From: Cryobacterium fucosi
Lineage (GTDB): Bacteria; Actinomycetota; Actinomycetes; Actinomycetales; Microbacteriaceae
Reading direction: 5' to 3'
Assembly (NCBI RefSeq): GCF_004403515.1
Contig: NZ_SOHH01000066.1
Coordinates: 47,453-111,452, forward strand
Length of the DNA stretch: 64,000 bases
In this document: positions 19,847 to 30,280 of the stretch, piece by piece
Layout: each line of letters opens with the position of its first letter
How positions within the stretch are numbered: the first letter of the stretch is position 1
Program-made: the position numbers and the translations under genes
Notes under the pieces: generated by a model
Database searches by the model: none
Seen by the model: only the letters and a program-made list of their open reading frames with translations
What the model was told of the DNA's origin: nothing

Positions 19847-20443
19847 ATGCCCAAGGTCGTCGACCACGACCAGCGTCGGGTCGAGCTGGTCAACGCGACC
19901 TGGCGAATCATCGCCAGGCACGGCATCGAGGGCGCGACGATGCGCGAAATCGCGGCAGAGGCCGGGTTCGCGAACGGCGCCCTGAAGCCCTATTTCCCGA
20001 CCAAGGACGACCTGCTCACCTTCGCATTCGGGCACGTCTTCAGCCAGACCAGCGAACGGATGCGCGCGGCCACGGCCGGAAGGACGGGACTCGTCGCGCT
20101 GCGGGCCTACTGCCACGAGATCCTCCCGCTGGACGAGATCCGGATCAGCGAGGCCCGGATCGTCATCCCGTTCTGGCAGAAGGCGCTCGGCGACCCGGCG
20201 AAGGCGGAGCTGCACGACGCCTCGATGCTCCAGTGGCGCCGGGCCCTGCGCGCCCTCCTCACCGAGTGCCGCGAGAACGGGGAGGTGCGCACTCAGGTCA
20301 GCGACGCGGATATCGTCGGGCATCTGATGACGGTCGTGCTGGGCGCCCAGATCACCGCGGCCCTCTCCCCCGCCGACCACTCGCCGAATCAGCTGATCAC
20401 CCAGCTCGACGGCTATCTCCAGTTGCTGGCGACGGGCCACTGA
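19847..20443 (+). CDS. TetR/AcrR family regulator (BetI-like)
   Basis: The 198-residue protein has an N-terminal TetR helix-turn-helix (LVNATWRIIARHGIEGATMREIAAEAGFANGALKPYF region, residues 12-48) and a BetI-like C-terminal effector domain (ILPLDEIRISEARIVIPFW). It starts at an ATG after GAGAGGGGGAAGC. It is divergent from the copper amine oxidase and likely represses that gene and itself through the palindrome in between. The ligand is probably an amine or its aldehyde product (inference). Confidence 0.85.
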   Translation: MPKVVDHDQRRVELVNATWRIIARHGIEGATMREIAAEAGFANGALKPYFPTKDDLLTFAFGHVFSQTSERMRAATAGRTGLVALRAYCHEILPLDEIRISEARIVIPFWQKALGDPAKAELHDASMLQWRRALRALLTECRENGEVRTQVSDADIVGHLMTVVLGAQITAALSPADHSPNQLITQLDGYLQLLATGH

Positions 20444-20551
20444 TCCGCGTCGACGTTATTCGACGTACGTTGAAAAAAGAGTGACATTCCCGTCGAATCC
20501 GGCTAGGTTACTGCCACAGCGTGTCTGTACGCGACGGCAAAGGAGCCCACC

Positions 20552-21526
20552 GTGACGATGACCATGGCCACCGCGTCCGCCCCGGCGGGCGGCGGCGACG
20601 ACCCTGTCCGCAGCGCGGAGGCGAACTCGTTCGGCGAGTGGCGCACCCTCGTCTCGGATTCGTTCGTCCCGCTCGAGGTGCGTTCCGACGCCACCGACTT
20701 CCACGGCACGCTCCGTTCACGGGTGCTCGACGACCTCTCCATCGTCGAGGTCACGGCCACCGGGCACCAGGTCCTCCGCACCCCGTCGCTCATCGCCCGG
20801 TCCGACCGGCAGTACTTCAAACTCAACCTGCAGCTCTCCGGCAGCGGGATCCTGATCCAGGACAACCGAGAGGCCACCCTGTGCCCGGGCGACCTCGCCG
20901 TCTACGACACGAACCGGCCGTACACCCTGGCCTTCGAGCGGGACTTCCGCACCCTCGTGCTGATGTTCCCCCACGACGCGCTCGACCTGCCGGCGGATGC
21001 CATCGCGCAGCTCACCGCGGTGAGGATGGCCGGCGACGCCGGCCTCGGCCGGATGATCAGCCCGTTCATGGTGCGGCTGGCCGAGAACCTCGACGCCCTC
21101 TCCGGCGCGACCGGCCACCGGCTCGCCTACAATGCCGTCGACCTGGTCGCGACGATGTTCGAGAGCGAGCTGAGCATCCGTCGCGACCCGGGGCCCGCCA
21201 CCCGCGGCGACCTGCTCACGAGCATCCACCGCTACATCGAGGCCGAGCTCGGCGACCCGGAGCTGTCACCGGCGGTGATCGCCGCCGCCCACTTCATCTC
21301 CCTCCGCCAGCTGCACAATGTGTTCCATGCGGCCGGCAGCACCGTGTCCGGCTGGATCAGGTCGCGGCGGCTGGAACACTGCCGCCGGGATCTCCGGGAC
21401 CCGATCCTGTCCCCCCGGTCGGTCGGCGTGATCGCCGCGCGCTGGGGGTTCATCGACGCCGCGCATTTCAGCCGGATCTTTCGCACGGCGTTCGGCGAAC
21501 CCCCCAGCAGCTACCGCCGCGGCTGA
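20552..21526 (+). CDS. AraC family regulator, FeaR-like
   Basis: The 324-residue protein has an N-terminal AraC-binding-like cupin domain (YFKLNLQLSGSGILIQDNREATLCPGDLAVYD region) and a C-terminal AraC/XylS double helix-turn-helix (about residues 225-320, ending AARWGFIDAAHFSRIFRTAFGEPPSSY). Domain order and the neighbouring amine oxidase match FeaR, the activator of tyramine/phenylethylamine oxidation in enterobacteria. The GTG at 20552 follows AAAGGAG. It probably activates the amine oxidase and permease on either side. Confidence 0.82.
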   Translation: MTMTMATASAPAGGGDDPVRSAEANSFGEWRTLVSDSFVPLEVRSDATDFHGTLRSRVLDDLSIVEVTATGHQVLRTPSLIARSDRQYFKLNLQLSGSGILIQDNREATLCPGDLAVYDTNRPYTLAFERDFRTLVLMFPHDALDLPADAIAQLTAVRMAGDAGLGRMISPFMVRLAENLDALSGATGHRLAYNAVDLVATMFESELSIRRDPGPATRGDLLTSIHRYIEAELGDPELSPAVIAAAHFISLRQLHNVFHAAGSTVSGWIRSRRLEHCRRDLRDPILSPRSVGVIAARWGFIDAAHFSRIFRTAFGEPPSSYRRG

Positions 21527-21713
21527 CCGGGAGACCGGGCATCCGTTTCGTCGCTGGTCGTCAACTGGCGTACCCGGAATGGCAACTCCACCCGCGTGCA
21601 CTCGGGCAGAGTCGTCACACACGCACCGCCGGCGACACCGGATGCACCCCGCACCCGTTGGCCGGCGCCGTCACCCCCCGATTTACGTTGTCAACTCGAT
21701 GAGGAGTACACCC

Positions 21714-23213
21714 ATGACGACCACCCACACCGAGGCCGAACCCGAGACCACCCTGCACAAGGGCCGGCTCGGCGTGATCGGCATCGTCTTCTTCGTGGTC
21801 GCCGCCGCGGCCCCGCTCGTGGGGATGACCGGCGCGGTTCCCGTGGCGATCGTGCTCGGCAACGGGGCGGCCGCCCCGGGGGCCTATCTCATCGTCGGAA
21901 TCACCCTGCTGCTCTTCAGCGTCGGCTACGCGGCGATGAGCCAGCGGGTGACCAACGCCGGCGCCTTCTTCGCCTACGTCGGCCGCGGCCTCGGCAAGCA
22001 CCTGGGCACCGCGTCGGCGTTCGTGTCGATCCTCGCCTACCTGGCCATCCAGCTCGCGATCTACGGCTTCTTCGGCGGGCTCCTGGCCGCCCAGGTCGGG
22101 CTGCTCCCCTGGTGGGCGTGGACGCTCCTCGCCTGGGTCCTGGTCACCCTGCTCTCCCTGCTCAGCGTCGACGTGGGCGCCAAGGTCCTCGGCGTGCTCA
22201 TGCTCCTGGAGCTCGCCGCCCTCGTCGTGACCTCGGTCGCGATCCTCGCCGACGGCGGACCGGAGGGCATCAACGTCTGGGCATCGTTCAACCCGACCGC
22301 GATCCTCGCCGGCGGGCTCACCGGATCGGCCGGGATCGCGTTCGCGTTCGCGTTCGCCTCCTTCATCGGGTTCGAGGCCACGGCCATCTACGGCGAGGAG
22401 TCCAAGGACCCCAAGAAGGTCGTGCCCCGGGCAACCTACCTGGCCGTCGGTGTCATCACGGTGCTTTTCGCGCTCACCGCGTTCGCCATGGTCACCGGGA
22501 TGGGCGCCTCCTCCGTGGTCGAGAGGACCGTGGAGCTCTCGACCCTCGACGGCGTGCCGCTGGCCGACCCGGCCGCCGTGCTCTTCTCCCTCGCGACGCA
22601 GTACGTGGGACCGTGGATGGCGACCGTGATGGGCATCCTCGTTCTGTCCAGCCTGTTCGCCGGGCTGCTCGCCTTCCAGAACGCGTCGAGCCGGTACCTG
22701 TTCGCGCTCGGCCGCGGCGGGGCCCTGCCCGCGCCGCTCAGTCACGTGAACCTGCGCGGCGCGCCGAGCACGGCATCCGTGGTCACGTCGGTCGTTACCG
22801 GGCTCGTCATCGCGGTTTTCGCGGTCTTCCAGCTAGACCCGGTGCTGAACATGTTCTACTGGTTCAGCGGCCTCGCCGTCGTGGCCATCGTGCTGATCGA
22901 GGTCCTGGTTTGCGTCGCGATCATCGTCTACTTCAGCCGGAACAAGGGCAGCGAGAACCTGTTCCAGACGCTCATCGCCCCGGTCCTGGCCACGATCGGC
23001 CTCATTCTTGGCGAGTACCTGCTGATGAGCCGATTCGGGCTCCTCGCCGGCACGGTGGCCGAGGGCGTCGACCCCACCACGACCTCGTGGGGGCTGAGCC
23101 CGATCGGCTGGGTGCTGGTGGCGCTGCCGTTCGCGCTGCTCGCCGCCGGCTACGTGCTCTCGCTCATCTCCCACAGCGAGAACGAGGAACTGGTCATGGA
23201 CGTCCTGTCCTGA
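21714..23213 (+). CDS. APC superfamily amine/amino-acid permease
   Basis: The 499-residue protein has 12 predicted membrane helices and the APC N-terminal signature FFVVAAAAPLVGMTGAVPVAI, then SFIGFEATAIYGEESKDPKKVVPRATY, typical of the amino acid/polyamine/organocation family. The ATG at 21714 follows GAGGAG; the frame is open further upstream without a ribosome site. Clustering with amine oxidase and FeaR suggests uptake of the amine substrate; ethanolamine or amino-acid import are alternatives. Confidence 0.85.
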   Translation: MTTTHTEAEPETTLHKGRLGVIGIVFFVVAAAAPLVGMTGAVPVAIVLGNGAAAPGAYLIVGITLLLFSVGYAAMSQRVTNAGAFFAYVGRGLGKHLGTASAFVSILAYLAIQLAIYGFFGGLLAAQVGLLPWWAWTLLAWVLVTLLSLLSVDVGAKVLGVLMLLELAALVVTSVAILADGGPEGINVWASFNPTAILAGGLTGSAGIAFAFAFASFIGFEATAIYGEESKDPKKVVPRATYLAVGVITVLFALTAFAMVTGMGASSVVERTVELSTLDGVPLADPAAVLFSLATQYVGPWMATVMGILVLSSLFAGLLAFQNASSRYLFALGRGGALPAPLSHVNLRGAPSTASVVTSVVTGLVIAVFAVFQLDPVLNMFYWFSGLAVVAIVLIEVLVCVAIIVYFSRNKGSENLFQTLIAPVLATIGLILGEYLLMSRFGLLAGTVAEGVDPTTTSWGLSPIGWVLVALPFALLAAGYVLSLISHSENEELVMDVLS

Positions 23214-23251
23214 CTGCGGACGCCCAGATCAGCGGTCGCCCACCGGGCGTC

Positions 23252-24250
23252 TCACCCTGCCAGGCCGGTGTGTCGGATGCCCCAGCGCACCGTCCAGGTC
23301 TCGCCGGGTTCCAGCCAGCGCAGGCCGGCCCCCGTGTTGAAGGCGTTCGCCGGAGCGGTCATCGGTTCCACGGCGACCGCTCGCCCCAGGGCCGGCCCGC
23401 CGGGGGTGTCGACCGGGAAGTTGCGCGGGGTGAAGACCTGCACGTAGCGCATGTTCTCGTCTCCCCAGAGGATGACGCTGCGGCCGTCTGGTGCGGTCAG
23501 CGAGTGCTCCACCGCACCCTTGGAGTCGCCCCGCGGGTCGTCGTCAAGCTCGTCGCCGTGACCGCGCGGGGCGGCCTCCCGCATCGTGGCGGTGAAGCCG
23601 TCGTCGAGATCGAGGTCACGCACCGGCCGGCCCCCGCGCAGGTCATAGTCGGTGCCGTCCACGGCCGTCTCGCCGACCGGGTTCAGCCGTTCGTCGACCT
23701 CGATGCGCGTGCCGACGGCCGCTGTCAGCGTGAGGTCGTCGGTGGGAACGCCGCCGATCTTAAGGTAGGGGTGGGCGCCGATGGCGACCGGGGCGGCATC
23801 CGTGCCCACGTTGCGTACCGTGTGGGTGACGTCGAGCCCGTCGTCGGTGAGGGCGTAGCTGACCGTGGTGTCGAGCTGGAACGGGTAGCCGAGCCGGGGG
23901 AACACCATCGCGGCCAGGGTGACGGCGGCCGTGCTGCGGTCCAGCAGCCGATAGGGCGAGACGCTGAGCAGCCCGTGGATGGCGTTGCGCTCCTCGGGCT
24001 CGTTGAGTGGGAGCTGCCGCTGCACGCCGTCATACAGCCACACGCCGTCACGGATGCGGTTCGGCCACGGAACAAGCACGATGCCCGCCGACTTGGGCGG
24101 GATCGCCTCGGCGGGGAAGGGCTCGACCAGGTCTATGCCGTCAACGGAATACACCCGGAGTCCGGCCGCGACCTCGGTGACGATAGCCAGGGCCGGTCCG
24201 CTCGGGGTGGCCGCCCGCAACTCGTACTGTATGCCTGTCGCTGCTCGCAT
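23252..24250 (-). CDS. galM: Aldose 1-epimerase (mutarotase family)
   Basis: The 332-residue protein is in the GalM/YeaD family: early LVPWPNRIRDGVW, catalytic-region NAIHGLL, then APVAIGAHPYLKIGG with the second conserved histidine, and a C-terminal VAVEPMTAPANAFNTG with the general-base glutamate. It interconverts alpha- and beta-galactose (or glucose) ahead of galactokinase. It starts 9 bp after the DeoR regulator gene ends, in the same direction, so both form one operon divergent from galTK. Confidence 0.88.
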   Translation of the reverse strand: MRAATGIQYELRAATPSGPALAIVTEVAAGLRVYSVDGIDLVEPFPAEAIPPKSAGIVLVPWPNRIRDGVWLYDGVQRQLPLNEPEERNAIHGLLSVSPYRLLDRSTAAVTLAAMVFPRLGYPFQLDTTVSYALTDDGLDVTHTVRNVGTDAAPVAIGAHPYLKIGGVPTDDLTLTAAVGTRIEVDERLNPVGETAVDGTDYDLRGGRPVRDLDLDDGFTATMREAAPRGHGDELDDDPRGDSKGAVEHSLTAPDGRSVILWGDENMRYVQVFTPRNFPVDTPGGPALGRAVAVEPMTAPANAFNTGAGLRWLEPGETWTVRWGIRHTGLAG

Positions 24251-24259
24251 GGCTTCAGC

Positions 24260-25114
24260 CTAGTCCGGCTGGAGAACGGTCAGACCGGCGTCGCGGAGGG
24301 GCGCCACGAGGCCGGCGGAGGCGTCGGCATCCGTCACCAGGGTGTCGAAGGCGCTCAGCGCGCCGATCCGGCCGAGGTGCACTTGGCCGAGTTTCGAGCC
24401 GTCGGCGACGACGATGGCCCGGGTCGCGGCGGCGAGCATGAGCGTCTTGACGCCGGCCTCCGGGAGATTGATGTTGGTCACGCCGCGTTCCGCGTCCACC
24501 CCGTTGCAGCCGATGAAGGCCAGGTCGGCGTGCACCTGGCCGAGCACGGCCTGGACCAGGGGCTCGACCAGGGAATGCTGAAGCGGGCGCAGCGACCCGC
24601 CGGTGACGATCACCGTGAAGCGGGGAATGGCCGGTTCGAGCTCGAGCGCGATGCTGAGGCCGTTCGTGATGACGACGACGTCGGTGAGTTCGGTGCGGGC
24701 GAGCAGCGCCCGGGCCACCGCGAGCGTGGTCGTTCCCACGTCGAGGATCACGCTCTGGCCGCTCGCGACGAGCGACGCGGCGAGCACGCCGATCTGCTGC
24801 TTGGGCAGAACGGATGCGGCCAGCGCCTCTTCGAACGAGGACTCCCGGTTTGGTCTGGCCCCCGTTCCCGCGGTCGGGGCCGGCACCGCCCCGCCGTGCA
24901 CGCGCTGGAGTGACCCGGCCGCTTCGAGGGCGTCGAGGTCGCTCCGGGCCGTCACTCCGGACACCCCGAAGGCCGCACGGAGTTCGCTGACCCGCACGAA
25001 CCCCCGCTCGTCGACGAGCATCTGGATGCGTTCGCGCCGCTGGTGCGGCGGGAGTGCCTCGCGATCGGGCCGCGGTTCCGAGCGCTGGTCCTTCGGCTGG
25101 TCAATTTCGGACAT
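24260..25114 (-). CDS. DeoR family regulator of the galactose cluster
   Basis: The 284-residue protein has the DeoR N-terminal helix-turn-helix (RRERIQMLVDERGFVRVSELRAAFGVS, residues 27-53, then TARSDLDALEAAGSLQRVHGG) and a C-terminal sugar-phosphate sensor domain with LDVGTTTLAVARAL and FIGCNGVDAERG. Sugar phosphates usually release such repressors. It is divergent from galT across an 85-bp interval rich in inverted repeats, so autoregulation and control of galTK are inferred. Confidence 0.85.
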   Translation of the reverse strand: MSEIDQPKDQRSEPRPDREALPPHQRRERIQMLVDERGFVRVSELRAAFGVSGVTARSDLDALEAAGSLQRVHGGAVPAPTAGTGARPNRESSFEEALAASVLPKQQIGVLAASLVASGQSVILDVGTTTLAVARALLARTELTDVVVITNGLSIALELEPAIPRFTVIVTGGSLRPLQHSLVEPLVQAVLGQVHADLAFIGCNGVDAERGVTNINLPEAGVKTLMLAAATRAIVVADGSKLGQVHLGRIGALSAFDTLVTDADASAGLVAPLRDAGLTVLQPD

Positions 25115-25130
25115 GAGGCAATCTTCACTT

Positions 25131-25189
25131 AGTTTGCGTTAGTTTTCAATCTGAAACCTCTAGTTTCGGATACGCAAATTTGTTATCGT
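25131..25189. promoter_or_regulatory. Divergent gal promoter region with nested inverted repeats
   Basis: AGTTTGCGT (25131-25139) is mirrored by ACGCAAATT (25172-25180), and inside this TCTGAAAC (25150-25157) is mirrored by GTTTCGGA (25163-25170). The pattern would place DeoR dimers over both divergent promoters. An extended -10 for galT (TG-T-TATCGT, 25181-25189) ends only 10 bp before the galT ATG, so the galT mRNA may be leaderless or nearly so. Confidence 0.6.
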
Positions 25190-25199
25190 GGTCAGTGCC

Positions 25200-26419
<1,220 letters not shown>

Positions 26420-26423
<4 letters not shown>

Positions 26424-27580
26424 CCGACCTCCACCAGATGGTGACCACCGGTTTCAAGAGCCGCTTCGGCACGGAACCGACCGGGCTCTGGTCGGCTCCC
26501 GGCCGGGTCAACCTGATCGGTGAGCACACCGACTACAACGACGGATTCGTCTTCCCGTTCGCGATCGACCGCCGCACCGTCGTGGCGCTCGGGGTGCGCG
26601 CCGACCGGCTGATCCGCGTGGCCAGCTCCTTCGCCGAGGAGACCGTCGAGCTGTCGCTGGACGACCTCACCCCGGAGAACCTCGAGGGCTGGTCGGCGTA
26701 CCCCCTCGGTGTGGCCTGGGCGCTCGGCCAGTTCGGCGCCGACCTGGCCGCGGTCGCCGGCTTCGAGGTGTTCATCGACTCCGATGTGCCCATCGGGGCC
26801 GGGCTGTCCTCCTCGGCGGCGATCGAGAGCGCCGTCGCGGTCGCACTCAACGACGTCTGGCAGCTCGGGTTGGATCGGCGCGTGCTGGCCCGGGTCGGAC
26901 AGCTGGCCGAGAATCGGGCCGTCGGGGCGCCGACCGGCATCATGGACCAGTCCGCCTCCCTGCTCGGCCGGGCCGACGCGGCCGTGTTCCTCGACTGCCG
27001 CAGCCTCGATGCCGAGGTCATCCCGCTCGGTTTCGATGCGGCCGGACTCGAGCTGCTGATCATCGACACCCGGGTGAGCCACGCCCACTCGACCGGCGGC
27101 TATGCCTCCCGTCGAGCGTCCTGCGAGGCCGGCGCACGGCTACTGGGGGTCTCGTCGCTGCGGGACCTCGAGGTGGACGACCTCGTCCGGGCCCGCGAGT
27201 TGCTCGACGACGAGACCTTCCGCCGGGTGCGGCACGTGGTCACCGAGAACCAGCGCGTCCTCGACACCGTTCGCACCCTCCGCGAGCAGGGCCCGACCGC
27301 GATCGGCGCCCTCCTCGACGCCTCGCACGTGTCCATGCGCGACGACTTCGAGATCTCGGTGCCCGAACTCGACCTCGCTGTCGAGACCTCACGGGCCGCC
27401 GGTGCCATCGGCGCACGGATGACCGGCGGCGGGTTCGGCGGGGCGGCGATCGCCCTGACTCCCCATGCCCTGATCCCGGCCGTCACGGCCGCCGTCACCG
27501 CCGCCTTCACCGCCCACGGCTTCGGCACGCCCGACCTCTTCGTCGTGCGCGCCGCCGACGGAGCCGCCCGCGAGGTCTGA
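26420..27580 (+). CDS. galK: Galactokinase
   Basis: The 386-residue GHMP kinase has the galactokinase signature GRVNLIGEHTDYNDG at about residues 28-42, the ATP-binding GHMP motif PIGAGLSSSAAIESA, the active-site region GIMDQSAS, and the third motif ARMTGGGFGGAAIAL. It phosphorylates galactose at C1 using ATP. ATGA overlap with galT indicates coupled translation. galE is not in the window. Confidence 0.95.
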
Positions 27581-27590
27581 CCCCGTCGTT

Positions 27591-28067
27591 TCAGGGGGCG
27601 ACGACGCTCGGTTCGCCGGCGGTGATCCGCACCAGCTCGTCGAACGTGGTGGGGAAGACGGTATGGGCATGGCCCGCGGCGGCCCAGACCACCGGGAATT
27701 CGGCGAGCGCGACGTCCACCAGGGTGCGAAGAGGTGACGGATGCCCCACCGGCGCCACTCCGCCGATCACCTGCCCGGTCGCGCGCTTGACCACGTCCTT
27801 CGACGCCCGCCCGATCGTTCCGCCGAGGCGTTCCCCCAGCCAGTCTGTGTCGACCCGGTGCGCCCCGGAGGTCAGGACCAGCAGCGGCTCGTCGTCGAGC
27901 GTGAAGACGAGGGAGTTCGCGATCGCGCCGACCTCGATGCCGAGCGCGGCCGCAGCGGCCGGCGCGGTCGTCGCCGCATCGTCGAACCAGCGGATCTCGG
28001 GGACGAGCCCGTACCCGCGCAGTGCGTCGCGAACCCGGTCGACGGCGGGATGAGCGGTGTTGACCAT
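27591..28067 (-). CDS. YbaK/EbsC-type aminoacyl-tRNA deacylase
   Basis: The 158-residue protein has the YbaK fold: the early EVGAIANSLVF segment, the KRATGQVIGGVAPVGHP core that contains the catalytic-site glycine loop and lysine, and the late WAAAGHAHTVFPTTFDELV. These domains edit mischarged tRNAs such as Cys- or Ala-tRNA(Pro). It is convergent with galK with 10 bp between. It is the last clearly core gene before the accessory region. Confidence 0.85.
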   Translation of the reverse strand: MVNTAHPAVDRVRDALRGYGLVPEIRWFDDAATTAPAAAAALGIEVGAIANSLVFTLDDEPLLVLTSGAHRVDTDWLGERLGGTIGRASKDVVKRATGQVIGGVAPVGHPSPLRTLVDVALAEFPVVWAAAGHAHTVFPTTFDELVRITAGEPSVVAP

Positions 28068-28241
28068 GCAGCCAGACTAGACGGCCTCGTCGCCCGGCCA
28101 GACCGCCGACTTCGACACGAAGCGATTCTGCAGAGTTCTCGCCCACTCGGGAGTCTTGCTCCTCCCGTTTGACGAACGCTGTGCGGGCGGCTTCCCCTTC
28201 GGAAGACCGGGGCGAACAGGTCAGTGCGCAAGAATATAAGT

Positions 28242-29135
28242 ATGAGCTTTACGTCCTTCGGTCGCATCGCGACGCCCGTCCTGGAAATCGGATACGAGTT
28301 TTCAGGCGATCCCGGCGGAACGCCGGTCATTCTTTTGCACGGGTTCCCATACGACGTTCGAGCCTTCGACGAGGTCGCTCCGATCCTCGCCGACCAAGAC
28401 GCATTCGTACTCGCGCCCTACCTTCGCGGCTTCGGTCCCACTCGTTTCCTCGATGACACGACGATCCGCTCAGGACAACAAGGCGCCCTCGGGCAGGACC
28501 TCATCGACTTCATGGATGCTCTCAACATCGAGAAAGCGATCGTTGCGGGTTACGACTGGGGCGGCCGGGCCGCGTGCATCGCAGCCGCGCTGGAACCTGG
28601 ACGTGTCGCCGGGCTCGTCTCCGTGGATGGCTACAACATGCAAAACCTCGCGTCTGCCGGCGAACCTGCCGACCCGGAACGGGAGCGAACCTACTGGTAT
28701 CAGTACTATTTCCACTCGGCGCGAGGGCGTCGCGGACTCGACCGAAACCGTGACGAGCTGTGCGAGCTGCTGTGGCGCACCTGGTCACCGACGTGGCGTG
28801 GCGCATCCCAGGCGTTTCCCGCGAGCGCTCCAAGCCTTCACAGCCCCGACTTCGTTGACGTCGTCATCCACTCCTACCGCCACCGTTATGGACTCGTCGA
28901 GGGCGACCCTCAGTACCAGGGACTCGAAGACCTGATCGCGCAAGAGCCGCAGATCACCGTTCCAACCGTCGTGCTCGAAAGCGGGGACGACGGTGTCGGC
29001 GGCCCCAGCGCGGGAGAGGACCGAGAGTATTTCACCGGCCCTTATGACCATAGAGTCCTCCCTGGCATTGGACACAACGTTCCTCAGGAGAACCCGAAGG
29101 CGTTCGCCCAAGCCGTGCTGAGCCTGCTCGCCTGA
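28242..29135 (+). CDS. Alpha/beta hydrolase with Asp nucleophile (epoxide-hydrolase-like)
   Basis: The 297-residue protein shows the alpha/beta hydrolase core: oxyanion motif HGFPYD, nucleophile elbow GYDWGG with aspartate in place of serine, the relay acid region ESGDDGVGGP, and histidine in GIGHNVPQENP. An Asp elbow of this form and a cap domain rich in Tyr/Trp (YWYQYYFHS) indicate an epoxide hydrolase or haloalkane-dehalogenase-type enzyme. Start ATG 28242 or GTG 28224 cannot be separated; neither has a good ribosome site. It is the first gene of the accessory region and has no operon partner. Confidence 0.8.
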   Translation: MSFTSFGRIATPVLEIGYEFSGDPGGTPVILLHGFPYDVRAFDEVAPILADQDAFVLAPYLRGFGPTRFLDDTTIRSGQQGALGQDLIDFMDALNIEKAIVAGYDWGGRAACIAAALEPGRVAGLVSVDGYNMQNLASAGEPADPERERTYWYQYYFHSARGRRGLDRNRDELCELLWRTWSPTWRGASQAFPASAPSLHSPDFVDVVIHSYRHRYGLVEGDPQYQGLEDLIAQEPQITVPTVVLESGDDGVGGPSAGEDREYFTGPYDHRVLPGIGHNVPQENPKAFAQAVLSLLA

Positions 29136-29459
29136 GCATTTTCTGCGCGTCCCTGACGCGGCCGCATGTGATGCCCGTAAGCCGGACCCTGGCGGGCACA
29201 GAATCCGCCGTTAGGACTTGGAGCCGCCGCAGAGCAGTTGGGGTGTCACTTGAAACCGCCAACCCCTTGTGGGACTGTCACCAAATGGTGGGTTCCGGGT
29301 GCCGCGTCGGAGTCAAGTGTGGTTTACGACGATAAACGGCGGTGTTTTATGACTGCAGAATGCCGTGTTTGAGCGCTGGGCAGTCCTGAGCGCGGCTATG
29401 GCGACCGAAGAAACGACGCTTCGGTGAGCAACGAAGCGATACGGCCATAACGTTGACTC
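29136..29459. other. Gene-free interval at the left edge of module 1
   Basis: Between the hydrolase and osmC there is no convincing coding frame on either strand. The interval holds the left 38-bp terminal repeat of module 1 (29318-29355). Its left half, before the repeat, reads as uncharacterised non-coding sequence. Confidence 0.6.
29318..29355 (-). repeat. Terminal inverted repeat A (left end of module 1)
   Basis: A 38-bp element begins TGTGG and contains CGATAAACGGCGGTGTTTTA. It aligns without gaps to three other copies at 32290-32327, 32333-32370 and 34349-34386. Its outer TGTGG end faces left. It is the most diverged copy. Five bases to its left read TCAAG. Confidence 0.75.
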
Positions 29460-29906
29460 ATGACGACACATTCGTACGCAAGCACGCTTCACTGGGCCGG
29501 CCGCACACAGGATTACGACAGCTACAGCCGCCGGCACGACATAACCATGGGCGAGACCAGGGTCGTAGCAAGTGCCGACTCAGCGTTTCGTGGAGACGGC
29601 AAGCTGCCGAATCCGGAGCAGTTAGTCGTCGCGGCTGCGAGTTCATGTCAGCTCCTGTCGTTTCTCGCTGTTGCGGCGCTCGCTGGTGTCGAGGTACTCG
29701 AATACCACGACAACGCGGAGGGGGTCATGCCCGACGATCAGCGTCCTCTCCGTTTGACGAGAATCGTGCTTCGACCCAGAATTGTCGTCCAGGGCGCAAC
29801 GGCTGAGCGGGTGGAAAGGTTGCTGCACAAGGCTCATGAGCAGTGCTACATAGCAAATAGCCTGACGACCGAGGTGACGCTCGAACCAGCCATTGAGGTG
29901 CGGTGA
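29460..29906 (+). CDS. OsmC/Ohr family peroxidase-like protein
   Basis: The 148-residue protein is in the OsmC family: residues around position 50 read LPNPEQLVVAAASSCQLLSFL, giving the first redox cysteine, and HEQCYIANSL gives the second. These cysteines reduce organic hydroperoxides. It starts an operon of three genes with overlapping ends: the stop overlaps the next start (TGATG). Position just inside the left terminal repeat of module 1 marks it as cargo. Confidence 0.85.
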   Translation: MTTHSYASTLHWAGRTQDYDSYSRRHDITMGETRVVASADSAFRGDGKLPNPEQLVVAAASSCQLLSFLAVAALAGVEVLEYHDNAEGVMPDDQRPLRLTRIVLRPRIVVQGATAERVERLLHKAHEQCYIANSLTTEVTLEPAIEVR

Positions 29907-30280
29907 TGTTCGACATCGAGATCTCTGCACCCGACGGCGCGGACTCTCTCGCCCGAATCGGAGGAACGCTCGGAAAGGCAGGGGTCGGACTCGAGGGCGG
30001 GGGCATGTGGTCAGGCGTAGCGCACTACCTTGTGGCCGACGCGGTCGTCGCGGCACGTGCGCTCGAAGCGGCAGGCATAGGTCCCGTGGTCGCTCGAGAG
30101 GTGGTCCTCGCGGAACTTGACGCTGACGTGCCGGGCGCCCTAGGGCGGATGATGAATACGCTCACCGACGCCGGAATCGTTCTTCTCGGTCAATACAGCG
30201 ACCATGACAATCGCAAGGTTCTCATCGTCGAAGACGCTGAGGCCGCCCGTACCGCGTTGCGAGAGGCCCGCCCCGCATGA
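29906..30280 (+). CDS. Tandem ACT-like domain protein
   Basis: The 124-residue protein seems to hold two short ACT-type beta-alpha-beta units. The first has GGTLGKAGVGLEGGGMW; the second starts VLAELDADVPGALGRMMNTLTDAGIVLLGQYSDHDN, in motif form DADVPGALGRMMNTLTDAG. ACT domains bind small ligands, commonly amino acids. No catalytic domain is attached, so it is a stand-alone sensor. It is locked between osmC and arsR with overlapping codons at both ends. ATG 29906 or GTG 29903 may be the start. Confidence 0.7.
   Translation: MFDIEISAPDGADSLARIGGTLGKAGVGLEGGGMWSGVAHYLVADAVVAARALEAAGIGPVVAREVVLAELDADVPGALGRMMNTLTDAGIVLLGQYSDHDNRKVLIVEDAEAARTALREARPA

Noticed and set aside
21596..24913. An 1105-codon open frame on the plus strand
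   Set aside because: It crosses the permease, galM and DeoR genes in the wrong frame; composition is Arg/Gly/Pro-rich with no motifs.
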